From Ardenticatenia bacterium (lineage in GTDB: Bacteria > Chloroflexota > Anaerolineae > Aggregatilineales > Aggregatilineaceae): DNA of 7,351 nucleotides. Of this stretch, positions 6,544 to 7,351 are shown one piece after another; the stretch's first letter is position 1; each line of letters opens with the position of its first letter. The position numbers and the translations under genes are program-made. The notes beneath the pieces were generated by a model. That model was not told the origin of the DNA. It worked only from the letters and a program-made list of their open reading frames with translations, and did no database searches. The DNA lies in contig JALSSH010000564.1 of assembly GCA_026984385.1 (NCBI GenBank), positions 1 to 7,351 on the forward strand, written 5' to 3'.

Positions 6544-6551
6544 CCCTTCCT
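6544..6551 (-). promoter_or_regulatory. Strong Shine-Dalgarno of the kinase gene
   Basis: AGGAAGGG on the minus strand ends six bases before the ATG at 6537-6535. It fixes the start of the guanylate-kinase-like gene and is among the strongest ribosome binding sites in the window. Confidence 0.7.
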
Positions 6552-6593
6552 GGCTCGTGGGTACGGCGCTTGGGGCAAGTGTAACACGGGCAC

Positions 6594-6634
6594 GCGCAAA
6601 CGAAAACGGGCCGCAGCCAACCGCTGCGGCCCGT
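6594..6634 (-). terminator. Strong rho-independent terminator of the PA14/jelly-roll protein gene
   Basis: On the minus strand ACGGGCCGCAG (6634-6624) and CTGCGGCCCGT (6616-6606) form a perfect 11-bp stem, extendable by one more G-C pair to leave a five-base loop. The last stem base begins TTTTCGTTTG, a good T tract. It lies about 20 bases past the stop of the upstream gene and about 57 bases before the kinase start, cleanly separating the two transcription units. Confidence 0.9.
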
Positions 6635-6654
6635 GAGTGTGCGGTGCGTTCGGT

Positions 6655-7351
6655 TTATTCGACGACGTAGATATCGTCCACGTACCACCCTTCTGAAACG
6701 CTACCGGAAGTGTAGTGCGCGTCCAGGCGGAAGCGGAGGTTCACCTGTTGCCCCGCGTAGGAACTGAGGTTGATAAAGCGCTTGCGCCACGTCCTGTCAT
6801 CCCCCCAGCTCGTGCGGATACCCGTCCAGGTAAAGCCACCGTCGGTGGAGATTTCCACGCGCACGCTATCCGAGGACGAGCCAAGATCGCGCCAATCCCA
6901 GTAGCTCAGAGTTGGGTTGGTCGTGCCGCTGAGGTCAATCGGGCTTTCCAAGATCAGCGCCGAGTTGCCCGGACGGATGTAGTCCGCCCCCGGGCTGTCG
7001 TGGTAAGCGTAGCCTTCCAGCCCGAAGTCCACCTTGATACGTGCGTTGCCCCACGCCTCGAAGTATTCAACCGTGATGGTGTGTACCCCGATGCCCAGGT
7101 TGAGCGCCGCGCCGGTGTCGGGATAGTACGGGTAACCGCGTGGATACCATTCGTCGATCACGAGCTGTTCGGATGCTGTGTCCTTGTCAAAGTAGACGCG
7201 GATTCCGTCGTCGGAGCGCGTTTCGACCTGGATCGTGGTGTTGTCCTCCCAGACGTAGATTTGGCGCGTCCAGCGGACGAGGTAGAGATTGGTCGGGCCG
7301 CCACTGCACGGCGGCGTGGAAGACCCCCAGTTGATGTCCAGCTCGTTGTCG
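6655..7351 (-). CDS. Secreted PA14-like plus MAM/immune-inhibitor-A-like jelly-roll protein, C-terminal part
   Basis: The frame is open to the right window edge, so only the last 231 residues are visible and the N-terminus is missing. Residues about 5-108 look like a PA14-type beta-barrel: 'YLVRWTRQIYVWEDNTTIQVETR' is followed by SDDGIRVYFD and VIDEWYP, the characteristic 'sDDG.rv..d...ID.W' pattern, and closes with HTITVEYFEAWGNARIKVDF. Residues about 116-231 resemble the MAM-like C-terminal domain of immune inhibitor A (M6) peptidases: SALILESPIDLSG, ALSY-type strand TLSYWDW, VEISTDGGFTW, INLSSYAGQQVNLRFRLD and the closing GWYVDDIYV. Both domain types usually bind carbohydrate or protein at the cell surface and commonly end proteases, glycosidases or adhesins; the catalytic part, if any, lies outside the window. 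No C-terminal anchor or sorting signal is seen; the protein ends right after the last strand. No in-frame ATG lies in the first 63 visible residues, so the internal GTG near 7161 is not the start. Confidence 0.8.
   Translation of the reverse strand, partial: DNELDINWGSSTPPCSGGPTNLYLVRWTRQIYVWEDNTTIQVETRSDDGIRVYFDKDTASEQLVIDEWYPRGYPYYPDTGAALNLGIGVHTITVEYFEAWGNARIKVDFGLEGYAYHDSPGADYIRPGNSALILESPIDLSGTTNPTLSYWDWRDLGSSSDSVRVEISTDGGFTWTGIRTSWGDDRTWRKRFINLSSYAGQQVNLRFRLDAHYTSGSVSEGWYVDDIYVVE

Noticed and set aside
6578..6583. TACACT on the minus strand as a -10 element for the kinase gene
   Set aside because: No acceptable -35 element lies 15-19 bases upstream, and the T tract of the terminator occupies that place.
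1207..6623. GTTGGC present in the loops of both terminator-like hairpins (1207-1226 and 6606-6634)
   Set aside because: Six shared bases in two short loops can easily arise by chance, and the stems differ in sequence and length.
6127..6636. A 169-codon plus-strand frame opposite the kinase gene
   Set aside because: It is antisense to the kinase domain and would run into the terminator hairpin; no motif or ribosome binding site supports it.
1..7351. CRISPR arrays, tRNA/rRNA genes, insertion sequences, phage or toxin-antitoxin genes
   Set aside because: The gaps between genes are short and contain no direct repeats, cloverleaf-like segments, terminal inverted repeats or small genes with a ribosome binding site.

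Overview
This 7.35 kb, GC-rich window holds seven protein genes, all on the minus strand, so the order of transcription runs from high to low coordinates. No RNA genes, insertion sequences, CRISPR arrays or phage genes were seen, and no gene-free stretch exceeds about 160 bases. The gene mix suggests a free-living bacterium of the Chloroflexota (Anaerolineae-like): a group 1 sigma factor, a GldA/GldF/GldG-type ABC cluster ending in a DUF4340 protein, a divergent guanylate kinase, and a secreted beta-sandwich protein. This assignment is inference from the overall impression only; no diagnostic taxon marker is present.

Layout in the direction of transcription. (1) 7351-6655: the C-terminal 231 residues of an extracellular protein with a PA14-like domain followed by an immune-inhibitor-A/MAM-like jelly-roll domain. 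It ends at a strong rho-independent terminator (6603-6634). (2) 6537-5551: a guanylate-kinase-like enzyme carrying an extra C-terminal domain of about 130 residues that resembles a Nudix fold without its catalytic box. (3) 5388-1266: a tight four-gene cluster of ABC ATPase, six-helix ABC-2 permease, GldG-like membrane-anchored protein and DUF4340 protein. The first three overlap at their junctions (8 nt and 4 nt) and the fourth follows after 28 nt, so this is almost certainly one operon. A candidate promoter and two inverted repeats lie in the 162-base leader upstream. Two hairpins follow the operon. (4) 1174-1: the primary sigma factor (RpoD/SigA family), cut by the window edge inside region 4.2.

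How the parts work together: the ATPase and permease should form an inner-membrane ABC complex of the type first described in Flavobacterium gliding (GldAFG). The GldG-like and DUF4340 proteins are single-purpose partners with large domains outside the membrane. The substrate cannot be read from the sequence. The sigma factor, kinase and secreted protein look like separate transcription units.

The least ordinary items are the kinase with its degenerate Nudix-like tail and altered P-loop, and the dedicated GldG-DUF4340 pair attached to the ABC transporter. Nothing in the window proves an entirely new system.
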